From Bisporella sp. PMI_857 (lineage: Eukaryota > Ascomycota > Leotiomycetes > Helotiales > Helotiaceae): 64,000 bases of DNA. Shown piece by piece: positions 22,200-34,390 of this stretch. Below the pieces are notes generated by a model. The model was not told the DNA's origin. It ran no database searches and saw only the letters and a list, made by a program, of their open reading frames with translations. Positions within the stretch are counted from its first letter, which is position 1, and the number at the start of each line of letters is the position of its first letter. Where the stretch lies: contig JAJSPD010000008.1 in the NCBI GenBank assembly GCA_021307315.1, positions 496,001-560,000 of the forward strand, written 5' to 3'. Made by a program: the position numbers and the translations under genes.

Positions 22200-22971
22200 A
22201 TGATGTCCTCCTTGCCAACACCAGCCCAGCTCCAAGCTCTCCATAACTTTACAGCCTGTGATATATCCGATGCACTTCTGAAATTGAAAGTACCAAATTG
22301 CGGTTTTCTACCTGACCTCAAGCACTATTCGCCAACACCTACACCGGCAGAGGAACAGGTATCCAGAGGCAGGATCACAATAGCTCCCGTATCGACAGTT
22401 CAATTTATCTCACGCAACACTACCGACTTGTCAGACTATGGGGAAGGTAACATTCCAAATGGAAAACATTGGGTGGACCTCACTCAGTCAGGTACTTTCG
22501 TGGTAATTAGTCAACCTAAGGGTCAAATCTGTGCATGTTTGGGTGGAATCATGGCTTTGCGAATGAAGGTTGTCGGAGCCAAAGGTATAGTTGCGTATGG
22601 ACGAGTAAGAGATTTGGATGAGTTGCGGGAAACCAAATTGCCTGTGGGTTTACGAGTGAACCCACAGCCATCAAATTTGACTATAAGCTAATCCCGTGCA
22701 GATATGGGCAAAAGCAACCTCGATTACAGGAACAGGAGCTGAGGCAAAACCACATGCCGTCCAAGTCCCTTTAAACCTTGATGGCACTATTGTAGAGCCT
22801 GGTGATCTGGTATTCAGTGATCCTTCGAATGGCGTCATCATCATTCCTCAAGACAAAGTTGCTGAAGTGGTGGAGATGCTACCACGGCTTGTAGAGGCGG
22901 ATGACAGAGTCAAAGAGGATGTACTGAAAGGCATAACCGTGCAGGAAGCGTTTAAGAAGCATCGAGGATGA
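22200..22971 (+). CDS. RraA-like / 4-hydroxy-4-methyl-2-oxoglutarate aldolase family protein
   Basis: Member of the RraA/HMG-aldolase fold, whose enzymes cleave 4-hydroxy-4-methyl-2-oxoglutarate and decarboxylate oxaloacetate with a divalent metal. Two exons, 22200-22643 and 22702-22971, separated by a phase-0 58-base intron (GTGGGT to GTGCAG), give about 237 residues. The start is ATGATG at 22200; the open frame extends further left but without family sequence. Recognisable parts are CDISDALLKL near the N-terminus, the core LGGIMALRMKVVGAKGIVAYG followed by RVRD, matching the family's Gly-rich loop plus Arg-Asp, and SNGVIIIPQDKV. The C-terminus ends FKKHRG. Frame intact. Precise substrate unknown. 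Confidence 0.8.
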
Positions 22972-23522
22972 TGTAAGTTAGCACAGTTTCTGCAATACAG
23001 TGTTGGCGGTATGAATACATAGCCTACGATATTCGAGAGTTACCTAAAACGATGGAAAATGTGGCAAGGACGTCTATTTCTCCTGCTACAGGGAAGTTCA
23101 CTCTGAAATTGCCAAAAAACTTAATCCTGAGCATGATGATAGATAATTAGATAGCTTTTTTAGCAGGTCTTACAATCTGTATAACCCCCTTTACACGTTC
23201 TCGCTTGAGCTCAAAAGTGGGCCAAATGAGCGAAACGGATAAAGAGAAATAAATGGTCATCTGTTTTACATAACACCACATGGAAAGCTACTCTTGGGTA
23301 CCTCAATACCGTTTCTATTTGGTAATGAAATATTATCGTGATACCTATACACACACTATCTTCGCTCTAATTATGTCGAACTAGAAAAGCGCAGCTTGTC
23401 CAAATACCCTAGGCCAACCTTATCACTGCCATCACTACATCTCGCTGGTGCATTTAACTTCAATTTTTAAGAGCGTCACTAAATTTGGTAACACTCAAGT
23501 AGAGATCTCATATAAATGCACC
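22972..23522. other. intergenic between RraA-like gene and P450
   Basis: About 550 bases, no gene seen; likely 3' end of one plus-strand gene and promoter of the next. Confidence 0.5.
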
Positions 23523-25295
23523 ATGGCCATATACAACATTCCAACACTGGCCTTGGGCGGTCTCCTCTTCCTCATAGTCTACAAATACATTATCCATCCC
23601 ACCTTTCTGTCACCACTTTCAAACATCCCTAATGCCCACTGGTCATCCCCCATCTCACCCATCTGGATTCTCTGGACTAGATTCCGGTCTCGTGAGAATC
23701 GTACTCTGCACGCATCGCATCTCAAGCACGGCTCCGTCATCCGGGTCGGGCCGAATGAGATCAGTATCAATGACATCTCCGGAGTGAGGACTGTCTATGC
23801 CGGGGGTTCGAAAAGGGACAGTGGTACTCTATATTCGACAACTATGGGTATTTCCCGAGCTCCAGCTCTTTGCTTATATATCCTAACAAGACGCAGCGTC
23901 CCATGCATGTTCTCCTCCTGGCACTCTCAAACCCATTCGGCCAGGAAACGGTTTATCAGCAATACCTATTCCAAATCCAACATCCACAACTCACCCGCTC
24001 TCGCCCGGCAGGCACAAGTGATCCTATATGAGCGCCTACTTCCAATACTCAGCTCGGTTGCCTCGTCGCCTCAAAGAAAAATGCCGGGCTCGACGTGCTC
24101 GATCTATGGAACGCCACCACCATGGATTTCATTTGTGCCTACCTCTTCGGCCTCAAGAACGGGAGCAACTTCCTCCAAAACGAGACTTACCGTCGGCACT
24201 GGCTATCTCTCTATCACAGCCGCAAGACCTACCCGTTCTTCACGCAAGAACTTCCTCGCCTCACGAAATTCTTCAAGAAAGTCGGAATCCACCTCGTGCC
24301 CACCTGGGTCGACGACGCAAACAACGAGCTAGAAGCCTGGACGCAAGAGCGCTGCACCGAGACCATCGCGTACCTCAACTCCGCCGCCCCGAGGACAAAG
24401 ACGCCGGAAACGAACCCGTCGTCCTCACAGCTCTGCTGGCCGGCATCGCGAAGGAAGAAAAACTCCGCGGCGACACCTCCGCGCTCAAAGCCACGACCTT
24501 GAAGTACAAAGAGCCCAGCATAGCAAGCGAGATGATCGACCACCTAGCAGCCGGGCACGAGACCTCGGGCATAACCCTGACCTACCTCACATGGCGCCTC
24601 TCGACCGACCAAGCGCTACAAGGCCGGCTCCGCGCCGAGCTCCTCGCCCTCTCCCCACCGATGACCGCATCCCCAAGCGCCAGCCAACCGCTTCCGAGCC
24701 CCAAAGCTCTGGACGCGCTCCCGCTTCTGCACGCGGTGCTGATGGAGACTCTCCGCCTCCACGCCGCGATCCCAGGCGGCCAGCCGCGGATGGCCCCCTC
24801 GCCGTCGAGCACCATCTCCGGGCACCAGATCCCCGGCGGCGTGCGCGTCGCCGCGCAGGCGCACAGCCTGCACCGCAACGCGGCAGTCTTCCCTTCCCCG
24901 GAGTCCTTCGACGTGGACCGATGGCTCGACGACTCGAACGGGTATAGCGAGGAGCAGAAACGGGAGCGGGACCGTTGGTTCTGGGCGTTCAGTAGCGGCG
25001 GCCGGGGATGTGCGTGGGTAGCAACTTCGCCGTCTACGGTATGTTTCTCATTTGTCCACTTTTTGTTCTTTCCCTGTGGTTCTTGCTTGTTCGCGCTCTG
25101 ACCGGGGGCTGCTGACAATATGAGACGGATGAGAATGAGGCTGATTCGGCGTGTAGAGATAAAATTAGTTATCGCAGCCGTGTACTCGATTTCCGGACTA
25201 CAGTAGTGGACGACGAGGGGATCGAGCAGGATGATGGGTATACTGTTGGGCCGAGATCGAATAAGTTGACTCTGAAGTTCGAGAAGGTGCTGTAG
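23523..25295 (+). CDS. cytochrome P450 monooxygenase (frame broken as assembled)
   Basis: Membrane-anchored fungal P450. It starts MAIYNIPTLALGG with one N-terminal transmembrane helix, then IRVGPNEISI. A GT-AG interval with a CTAAC branch lies at 23848-23896, although the join leaves the frame one base off. Then come HSARKRFISNTYSKS, the I-helix AAGHETSG with AG-x-x-T-type residues, the K-helix ETLR (ExxR) and the haem region FSSGGRGC near 25000. A second intron is at about 25039-25156 and the protein ends KLTLKFEKVL before TAG 25293-25295. The frame slips in the A5 run at 24077-24081, the C4 run at 24387-24390, at about 25015 inside the Cys-loop, and near 25188. All pieces fit one protein of about 500 residues. 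Substrate unknown; no biosynthetic cluster is evident around it. Confidence 0.8.
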
Positions 25296-25661
25296 GGAGG
25301 GAAAGAATACCAAGGAAAATTGATCATGTCAATTAGGAGAATTTCAGGAGCTTCCTTAGTGATGATATTGGTACTCATTGTATGTAGACTTTTTGACAAG
25401 CAGAATCCCATCAAAATTATGTCAGAAATAATGGAATTATCACGAGGCACCATAAACACGCCAAGGTAAGTTATAACGGAATATAATTTATTGTGTTGAG
25501 GCTAAATATGAGAGCTTTGAGAGCCGCAAGCATGTTTTGACTACCAGATATTTGTATCTGCCAAGAAGCCCCTATCCTTCCACCAACGCCGCGCTAAACC
25601 ACCAATGTCCGTAGTAATAATGACCCCTTGACATAGAACTCCATCCTTCTAGAGGCAGTAC
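25296..25661. other. convergent 3' intergenic region
   Basis: 366 bases between the tail-to-tail P450 and EDC3 genes; no gene seen. Confidence 0.5.
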
Positions 25662-27992
25662 CTATTCTGCATTTCCTTGGAATCTCATTCCAAGAACCCA
25701 GCTTCCGTCAAACTCGACACCATGTCGAAGCCTGGTTCCCGACTTCTTCCAAACCGCTGCTCCGAGTCCTACATCTGCAACGAAGAGTTGCCATTCATTA
25801 CCACTTCCAATGCCATTTCCATGCACCGCGCCTTCACCGAGGGCCATCGCTTCCAGGAGACCCTTCTTTGGGGCACCCATGCACACAACATATTTGGCAT
25901 GCAAGTAGAGCTGCCTCCCATCAATGATGTTAACTTTGCCAGTTGTAGGATCGATACCCGTAGGAACATCGATAGCCAGCACGGCAGCCTTGCTTCGATT
26001 TGCAAATTCAATGAGCTCGTAAGCCGTCGCCTGATCGCCAGTTCTTAATTCCTCGAAAGATATGGTCAGGCCCAGCAAACCATCGATAATGAGTTCGATT
26101 GGCGCATTCAGTGAGGTAACGTATTCCAAGAGCTCGGCCTTGTTCACGAGCTTGCCACCAAAGCTTCGGAAAACTTTCAATTGCCGTCGTAAGCCAGCTA
26201 GGAATTCTGATTCGCGCTCCAAGCCAAGAACACACACAACGACATTAAGTCCATGATTTCGAAGATGTCGTGCGGCAGCCACAGATCGAAGACCACTCTT
26301 ATTGTTACCTGCAAAAATTACTACTGTCGGAATGATGCTGCTTTTCCCTTGAGTAAGGCCACGTGCGCCTCCGCTGACAGCAGACAGAGCGACTTCAGCA
26401 ATACCCCGCCCAGCATTCTCGGCCATCATATCTTCGGTTAGGCCAAGGTCATTGTCGGCAATCGTTTCTAGATTGAGCATTTGCAAAGCAGAAATGGGCT
26501 CACAACGTTGGTTAGAGGGGACAAGAAAGAAAGCAGATCTGCTCGCCGCGGCAGGAGCCTGAATTAGTTAGCATTTGAGTCCAACAAGTGGGAATTAAAA
26601 CGGGTAATACTAACAGAAAGAGTGCGTGCAGGCGCGGCAGGAGCGGCATTGGCTGTGGCGCTTCCTTTCCGAGAAGGATTTCTTTTTGTAGCCAGTTTAC
26701 TATCAGCTCTTCGAGAAGCCCTACCACTTCCAGTGTCCCGCTGGCTTATACGTTCTTCTAGCATACTATCATCTGCATCACTCTTCCAGTCATCAGGTTG
26801 TATCCTCGGCGTTGTCGTAGGACTATCTAGTACATTCTCTGTGTAATGCAAGTTCTTCCCACCAGCGGTCCCAGGTCGTGGGCGTGCCAATCTATTATGA
26901 GACACCAATCGATCTTCATCAGCCGTTCCATCCTCTGCTTGAATTTGTGTGAACACAGAATGCTTGTCGAACTTCGCCAGACTGCCAGCAAAATCGAAGT
27001 CGCCCATTTCTTGCACATCGGTCGCATCTTCCGTTCCCCAGCCATTCTCATCTGCTTGTCCATTGCGCCCTTTCTTTCTTGATTTCTTCAGGGTTGCAAA
27101 AGGTTGAAAAGAAGGGTTTGGCTCAAGCAATGGCGTCTGCCTCCAGCCCTTCGATCGTCCGGTGGACTGCTGATTACGTTTGCTTTCGTTTTGTTTTGCT
27201 TTGGCCAGCGTGACGGTAGGATCCGCTAACAGGTCATCGGCTTGTGGAGTTTTCTGGTTGGGCCCTTGTGATCGAATAGTATGCCTTGCTGCCTCTCGCC
27301 TGCCTACCTTCCCTGGTATGGATTCCGCCTCGTGTGATATACTTGGGACCTTTCGTCGGCGAGATCTTTTCCCCGCTGATTTGGTTTCTAGTGGCGGCGG
27401 TGCTGAAATTTCTGCTTCTGCATCTGCCTCAAGCTCGCTTAGAATGACCGTTTCTGGCACGCTCGCTGCCTCTACTTCCGCAATATGTAAATCTTCCAGT
27501 GGTTCTGCTAGAGATGCAACTGGTGTGATATCTTTGAGAACCCTATCATCTCTACTCGTAACTGTTCGTGAAGAATCTACCCTTTCCATAGAAGTAGAGT
27601 TCCATTGTGATGGATTGGATAAGTTTCGAGATCCCGGTGTGGGTCTGCGTCCCACGCTGAGAATAGCAGGATCTTCGAATCTTTTGGGCTGCGGCGCTGG
27701 GATCGGTGCTGGAGGCACTCCCTTGATATGAACATTCTCATTTTGCGCCTCCACTAATTCTGCAATCTCTGTAGCTTGAATCGTATACTGCGGAAAGTAC
27801 CGACCACTCGCGGGGGCAGTGACTGAGAAGCACCGTTAGTAATAGTTCCTTTCAGTCACGGCAAACTCTCTTACCATCTCGCAGGGTCAAGCTCTTTCCA
27901 GGCTCTAAACTACTGACGATGCCCCTCAACTGGGCGCCGACTGGAGAGTGCAGCGTAACCAGCATCGTCAATCCGATAAACTGATTCGACAT
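25662..27992 (-). CDS. EDC3: enhancer of mRNA-decapping protein 3
   Basis: Cytoplasmic P-body scaffold that stimulates Dcp2 decapping. Exon 1 (27992-27875) encodes the start MSNQFIGLTMLVTLHSP, an LSm-like fold, continued across a 52-base intron (27874-27823) by exon 2 (27822-26615). The middle is long, disordered and basic, with an FDFAGSLAKFDKHSVF motif of the FDF type that in this family binds the Dhh1/DDX6 helicase. A 56-base intron (26614-26559) precedes exon 3 (26558-25662), the YjeF_N dimerisation domain: LTEDMMAENAGRGIAE, VIFAGNNKSG and IDVPTGIDPTTG. About 740 residues, frame intact throughout. It lies tail-to-tail with the P450 and head-to-tail with PIF1. Confidence 0.9.
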
Positions 27993-28811
27993 CGTGACTC
28001 GTGAGCTTAACTCAGGACGAAGAATATGGTCCCAGGTTCGCAGGTTTTATAAGCCTCGGGCTCAAGATGGAAGCAGGTCGCAGATACAATTCCCAACAAG
28101 ATATAAAAATATGAAAGTATGAGCAATTTATGCAATGGAAGCGTGGACGTTGCTCAGGGTATGTGGCTAGGACGAATTGACCTGCGTAAAACTCCTATGA
28201 ACCAAAAGAAAGAGAAATCGAGGAAGTGCTCAGGCTGGGCTATTTTGAATATGTGCAGGAAGCTACGTTGGAGGTCACTTTCTTTGGCTAATCCCTGCAG
28301 GATCTGCGCTCGCTTAGTAAGGTGATATCAGGGGTACAAACAGTCCATGATTCACATATACCTATCCTATCCCTTAAAGGACAAACGAGACATACTACAT
28401 ACATGTTTTTCGAAACACACGTTGACAACTTAGAAACTCCGAGGCCTATTGAATAGACTGACGGTAGTCTTCCATATCTAGATCTATCATTTGACCAGCG
28501 ATTTCAGGACTGAATGTCTTCTGGATTCACAATCCTACAAAGTCGTATCATTGCATACTTGAATATCTGTACTCATTGCTATAATATCTCTATACTGGCC
28601 ATCGTAGCCAATTTCCTAACCCTATTATGACTCTCATATCCTCCATGCCCAAGAAGTACATCGAAATGGCACTTATTCCTCTAGTGTCAGTGCGTCTCTA
28701 CCATAGGATTAAGAACACACGCCGAATAAGCGTTGAGCAACCCCTTACGCCAAGTAATTCCAGAGCCCTATGTACTCCACCAAGATGCAGGCGAAACGCT
28801 TCGGAATACAA
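27993..28811. other. intergenic, EDC3 promoter and PIF1 3' flank
   Basis: About 820 bases, no gene recognised. Confidence 0.5.
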
Positions 28812-31675
28812 CTATCCATACGCAAGCATGATTGCCTGTTCTTCATCAAAATTGGTCGTCTTCGCAGGGACAGGCTTCCGAGGCTGGCCAGAATTTGCGA
28901 CATGCTTTGGTGGAACTGTCACCTTCGGATGTTCCAATGCCTTGTTCACACTGTATAGGCTATTATAGAATTCGGCAACTCGAGGATGGGCCATGACCTT
29001 TGACTTCTCAAAATTATAAACCACAAGACCAGCTTGGCTTGTAGCTCGACTGAGGGCAACATAAGCTTGACCTTTTTCAAAGATCTTCTTCAAGTCAATC
29101 TTGACCCTTTCTAGAGTTTGACCTTGAGCTTTATGTATGGAGAGTGCCCATGCAAGGATGAGTGGCAGTTGTGTGCGCTGTGCCTGTACCTCTCCATTAG
29201 GCAATTCAACCTTCCACTCCTCCGGTTGAATAAGGATATCTCTACTGGTTCCGTCGGCCAGAGAAAACCGAACGAGCGGAAACAGCTTGCCAGTATCGGG
29301 GAGAGTCCCGTTTCTCTGTGCCTTTAACCTAGCTCGCATCTGAAGCACCTCTTCGTCGACATCCTGGTCGTTTTCTGGGTCGTAATCTAAGATCTCTGGA
29401 TGCACGGTGTAAATGTCAAATGTTGCTTCGCTCATGAAGCTAACGACTATGCCTAAAGAACCATTGACCAGATTATCGTCCATGTTCTTAATTAGCATGA
29501 CTTGCGCACCTTTCTTAACCTCGAGGAGTTTTGGCGCCATCATGTTAGCAAGTAATTTATCACGTATTACCTCATCAGTAATTGCACCCGAGTCAATGGC
29601 CTCGAACACATGAGATTTACCCACGATGCTCCGCATCTGGCGAGCATTCGCATTGTCTACCTCATTTCTGGTAGGAAATCTGACCGGGAGTTAGTAAACA
29701 TGCAACCCAGCAAAAGCAATATAGGCTCACAGTTCTGTTGTGTTCAAGCCATCCTCAAATACTAATTCTCTATTCAACTTCTTGAAAGCTCGAACTGTCT
29801 CATCTGTAATCTTGCCCAACCGCATCTCATTTAACATATTCGCAAACACTAAAGTCAAATTAGTAGTAAGCTAAAAAGGGAGAGACTGAAATTTACCAGG
29901 ATCCTTTTGACGAAATACTTCTGTAAGTCCAATCGTATGATGAATGGCGGCATTCCAGGTTCCAGCATCAAATGCGAACTTTACTCCTCTGGCTTTGTTG
30001 TCATAGTCCGGAACGGGTGGCAGCTGGAAGAAGTCACCTGTAATCACTAGCTGTATCCCACCAAAAGGGCGACCATTATTTCGCATCGCTCTTGCTATTC
30101 CCTCCAGCTTATCAAAGAGATCACCATCCACCATAGAGATCTCGTCAATAATTAAGACTTTGGTCTTAATCCACCGGTTTTTAGCCTTGGGATTTCTTTT
30201 AATCTTTTTGACAAGGGCAGTAACATCCTCTTTACCCAGACCAATGCCTCCAAAACTGTGGAGAGTTACACCTCCAATATTGCAAGCAGCCAGGCCAGTT
30301 GAGGCCGTGACTGCGACACGATCAGGCTCTCGAACATACTTCTTCCGCAACTCTTGAATTATTGATCTCATTAGAACAGACTTTCCGGTTCCTGCAGAGC
30401 CTGTGAAAAAGACACTTTTTGATTCATTAATCACGAGGTCCTGAACTTGTTTCTGCTCGTCACTAAGTGATATTGGCGACATAGCAACCCTCCTACGCTT
30501 ATGTTGCTCCATTGCTGCCACCTGATCCTCATCAATTCTTCTTTTGATGAACCTATGCTTATCTTTATACAGTTTCCTCTCGGCCTTTACAGCATCGAAT
30601 GTATTATTCCAAGGCATCTTCTTTTCCGTCATAGCACCTCCTGGGTTGTGTTCCCATTTCTTCCCAGCTTTGCCTGGCTCTGGGCATTCGTTCATTAAAT
30701 GGTCCGTCTTACACTTAAAACATCTTACTTGTGACGATGATGTTGCTTTCGATGCCATAAGTTCAGCGGCATCAGCCTGTCTTTCCGCAATCTCGTCTAC
30801 TTCTGCTCTTTTTTGAGCCCATGGCAAGTTTCTTCGCTTTTTCTCGCGTGGCTCAGGTTTAAGATCTTGCGGAAGAGGCACTCGCTGGCGTGACGGAGGA
30901 TCATAGTGTGAAGGTGGTGAGGATGACCATGGTATGGCGCCACTGGAAGGGTTCTTGCCGGAAGGGTTCTGGGAGCTTTGTAGTTGGGCTGAAGATGAAA
31001 TTTGGGGTCGGGAATTGATCGTAGGTAGCTTCTGAGAGGGTGGTTTGGGTGGCGCTGCCATCATTCCAGGCAGCTCATAGTCCAACTCCAGATCCGATCC
31101 AGAGTCAAAGTCGTTCTCGTCAAAACCTACAACAGCTTGACTGCATTCTTGAATATTAGATTGCTTCGAGGCCGGCATAAACGTCTCCCGCGAATCCTGG
31201 AAGGAGTCCGCTCTGCTAAATAATGAGTTAGAGCGATTGTTCGATCCCATAGACGATGCTGCAGAAGCGATACTGGGGGATTTAGTCTTAAGTCCTGCCT
31301 TTGTATACGCCGTGATGTTCGGGATTTCGTATTTAGAGGATTACTCAGAAAATTGGTAGCCCCAACGAATCCACCAATAGAGCGTCGAGCGTTTGCGTTT
31401 TTGAATCCGTCCTCTATATTTCCATTCTGCGATGGACTGCTGGAAGGGAATAACTGCTTCGCAAGGTCACTCCTGTTCTTCGGAGGAGGTGCAGGATTTC
31501 TCTCTACTGCTCTACCTAGCATCGCGTCCGCAATTGAGGAGTACAGGTGGAGGCGTGAGGAGAGCTCAATTTTTGTTTGAGGGTAGAAGAGTCGGGTTCG
31601 AGCTTTCCAGCACCCCGCAAGCAGTCCTCGATTTGCAAGAGAGAAAGCTGGAAAGCGTGTCAGACCAGCCGGCAT
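28812..31675 (-). CDS. PIF1: PIF1 family 5'-3' DNA helicase
   Basis: Helicase acting on mitochondrial DNA, telomeres and G-quadruplexes in yeast relatives. The long first exon runs to 29897, then exons 29848-29731 and 29679-28812, with introns of 48 and 51 bases. Helicase motifs: Walker [28 protein letters not shown] (motif II), [11 protein letters not shown], and near the C-terminus [10 protein letters not shown] and YVALSRATS. Before the helicase core a [13 protein letters not shown] segment resembles a zinc knuckle. Two in-frame starts are visible, at 31675 and 31522; the longer adds a 51-residue Arg/Lys-rich extension like a mitochondrial presequence. One frame slip at about 31336-31345 separates the N-terminal piece ([14 protein letters not shown]) from the rest and fits a single missing base. 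Confidence 0.88.
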
Positions 31676-32480
31676 ACACTCGTAGGAATTGATTCCGTGT
31701 GCAGATGATGTAAGTGAGGGAGGGAAGCCTTTGTGTTGCCGAGCCTATCGTTTGCGCAGGCAATCGCGACTCAGGAGGCGCGTAGCCTGCCTTGTATTCA
31801 CGTGATACGGTTTTCTTGGAAACACGATCGCGACGCGACACCCTGCAATCGGGCATCAGGCGCACGGCTTCGAGTCTTGATCTACAGGCGCAGTTCATTT
31901 TAATTGTCTAGGGACGATCGCAAGGTTGCAATTAGCATCCTGACGCTTTGCCTTCTTTCAAATCAATGCTCAGTTCATTTCTGTTTGGGCAGTAGGGCAG
32001 TTAATATATGGCAATATGGGGGTAAGATGACAGATATGCTAGATTCTTTTACGATATGACGCAGTTATTATGTGAGTTTAGACTGTATCATACATCGACC
32101 TATGGCCATTATGATCTTCTCGGACTATGTTCTTATGTAACTATCTCGCCAGCTTGATTAACGACAAACATGATGGCCGAGCAATTCTACGGCACAACAC
32201 AATATGAACGGTGGGTATGGTCGCTATAGTAGATTCGTGAAGTCATGAGACGAAGAGAGGGCTAAGGAGAGGCGGGCTACAATCAAATGCCGAAGTAGAA
32301 ACCCCCAAAAGTCGACGGATAACCTAAGGAAATAAACAACTTTTGGTCGACGCAGATCACCTATCCAACCTACGAAACACGAAACATGAAAAAGAATGGA
32401 GGTCTTAATGAAAAAGCCCTATGCGGAAATACAAGCTGCACGGCCTAGCCGTTACCAATCATGGAAATGCTATGCAGAAA
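31676..32480. other. intergenic, PIF1 promoter and PUB1 3' flank
   Basis: About 800 bases between same-strand genes; no gene recognised. Confidence 0.5.
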
Positions 32481-34390
32481 CTAAGAAAATATCGTCCCAG
32501 AGTTCATATCCCATTCCACGAAAAGATCGCAAATTTTATCGCAGCTGCTAAAAGAACTCGTAAGTAGGTACTCATTACCCCTGTAGCCGCCGAAGCCGTT
32601 CTGATAGTTTTGAGTTGCCGGAGCACTCCATTGAGCATTCGGAGGTTGCTGAGCACCACGACCATAACCGCCAGCACTGGCAGGACCTCCATAACCATCT
32701 GCTTGGTTAGGGTATTGGCCAGGAGACTGAGCTGGAGGACCACCATAACCACCTTGTTGACCTGGAAATTGGCTGGAGACTGCTGGTTAGCCATCGGTCC
32801 GGCTGATTGAGGTCCTGTTGTTGAGGCATACCACCATATTGAGGGAAATAAGCGGATGGAGTTCCTGCGTATCCACCAGGAGTTGCACCACCAGCTGCAG
32901 GGCTGTAGCCTATGCCAACGCCGCTCGTTCCATCTGCATTTGGCGCTTTGTCCTTACCCTAAAATGATATTAGTGACCTGCACACAAGTGAAAAGGCTGG
33001 GGGACTTACACTGCACTTGAGAGGGCGACCGTTAACGTTGTACCCACTGAGTTGACAGATTGCCATTGCTGCATTCTCGTGTGTATCCATCTTAACAAAT
33101 GCAAAACCTCGATCAGCTTGGAAGCGGGTTCAACAACATATCCAAAGTTCTGGAAGAGCGGTACCAGTCATTCTGAGTCGTGTATGGGGTGAGATTGCCT
33201 ACGTAACAGGTTGTTTGCCAGGCTGGAGTTGTTGAACAATCATATCGTAGCTTTGTACACCGTGAGTAGGGAAGTGATGATGTCCGAAAGGAGTCGTAGG
33301 AGTCATCCCCATCGCAGACATAGCTTGCTGCTGAGATATTGAGGGCTGCCCCTTCTGATTTGCCCAATTACAGCGAATCGCACGAGATCCGAGCCACTCC
33401 CCATCCATTGAGCTGAGAGCTTTTTCAGCGTCTTGACGCTCTCTGAAAGCGACAAATCCATATCCTCGATCGGCCAGTCTTCATGTCCCACATCACGCGA
33501 GCTTCAGACACGGAGCCAAAAGCCGAGAATGCTTGGAGAAGAACCTCATCATTGACTTCGTTGGATAGATCTCCCACAAATATATGAAAGTGGTTGGATG
33601 TGTCCTCCTTGTTGGCGGTGTTTGATTGGTATGCCCAGTTGACACGGATTTCCTAGCATATTGTAAGCATCTTGGATACTTTCTAATAACTTCCGGCTAC
33701 TTACCGCCTGATGGACGTCTGCCGTTTAGAGTCTGCATTGCGCGCTCTGCTGCCCCTGGATCGTCGTATTCGACAAAACCGTAATTAAATCCCTTCGACT
33801 GAAACTAGACCGCGATTAGCAGGCTGTAATTTGAAGGGGTTAAGTTTTGGTCTCAATATGGAGATCCTTGTAGCTGAAGTCAAAAACTCCCATGGTGAAT
33901 TTTCTTGAAATCAGGTTGAAGCTGAAAACTTGTGAAATCTCATTCATAGAGGATTTGACACAGCGAGGCTGGAGTTCTCAAGAAGATTTGACAAAGATAA
34001 AGAGATAATACTGACGGCACCTACATTCTTGTCAGGAATGATTTTTACGTTCTGGACATGACCAGTTTGTCTCGAAGATTTGACGAAGGACATCTTCAGT
34101 CACTCTTGGATCCAAACCTCCAACGTATAGAGCTCGCTTGTTAGGCTAGGAGCAGCACGTCGGACGAAGCCCCAGCACTATCTGGTGACAGAACCCCGAA
34201 TTTTCTCCCATGGGCGATGTAATGGCAGTAGGAATCGGTTCGTGTTCTGGGGAAGATGACCGGAGGAAGAAGGTGGAGGAGGCATGTGAGGGTTTCCATT
34301 GTGGCCATTTTCTAGCCTGGTGCACCTGCAGATGCCTGCGGCGGGGGGCGGGAGCTGGGCACTCGAAGGAGGGGGACCGTTATCTGCCAT
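32481..34390 (-). CDS. PUB1: PUB1/TIA1-like RNA-binding protein, three RRMs (frame broken as assembled)
   Basis: Nuclear/cytoplasmic poly(A) RNA-binding protein that in yeast stabilises mRNAs and joins stress granules. The N-terminus [16 protein letters not shown] is Pro-rich. RRM1 begins [14 protein letters not shown] and continues after an intron with [15 protein letters not shown]2 starts [14 protein letters not shown] (RNP2) and has [10 protein letters not shown] (RNP1). RRM3 begins [10 protein letters not shown] and has [17 protein letters not shown]. The tail is Gly/Gln/Pro-rich ([15 protein letters not shown]). At least seven single-base slips are inferred, for example near 33467, near 33165 and in the tail near 32770 and 32810, each restoring the known fold. 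The 3' end is uncertain; the open frame reaches a TAG at 32481. It is divergent from the Med2-like gene. Confidence 0.82.

Noticed and set aside
26564..27731. Plus-strand open frames of up to 183 residues inside the EDC3 locus
   Set aside because: They are antisense shadows of the long EDC3 exon, which has family motifs and proper splice sites.
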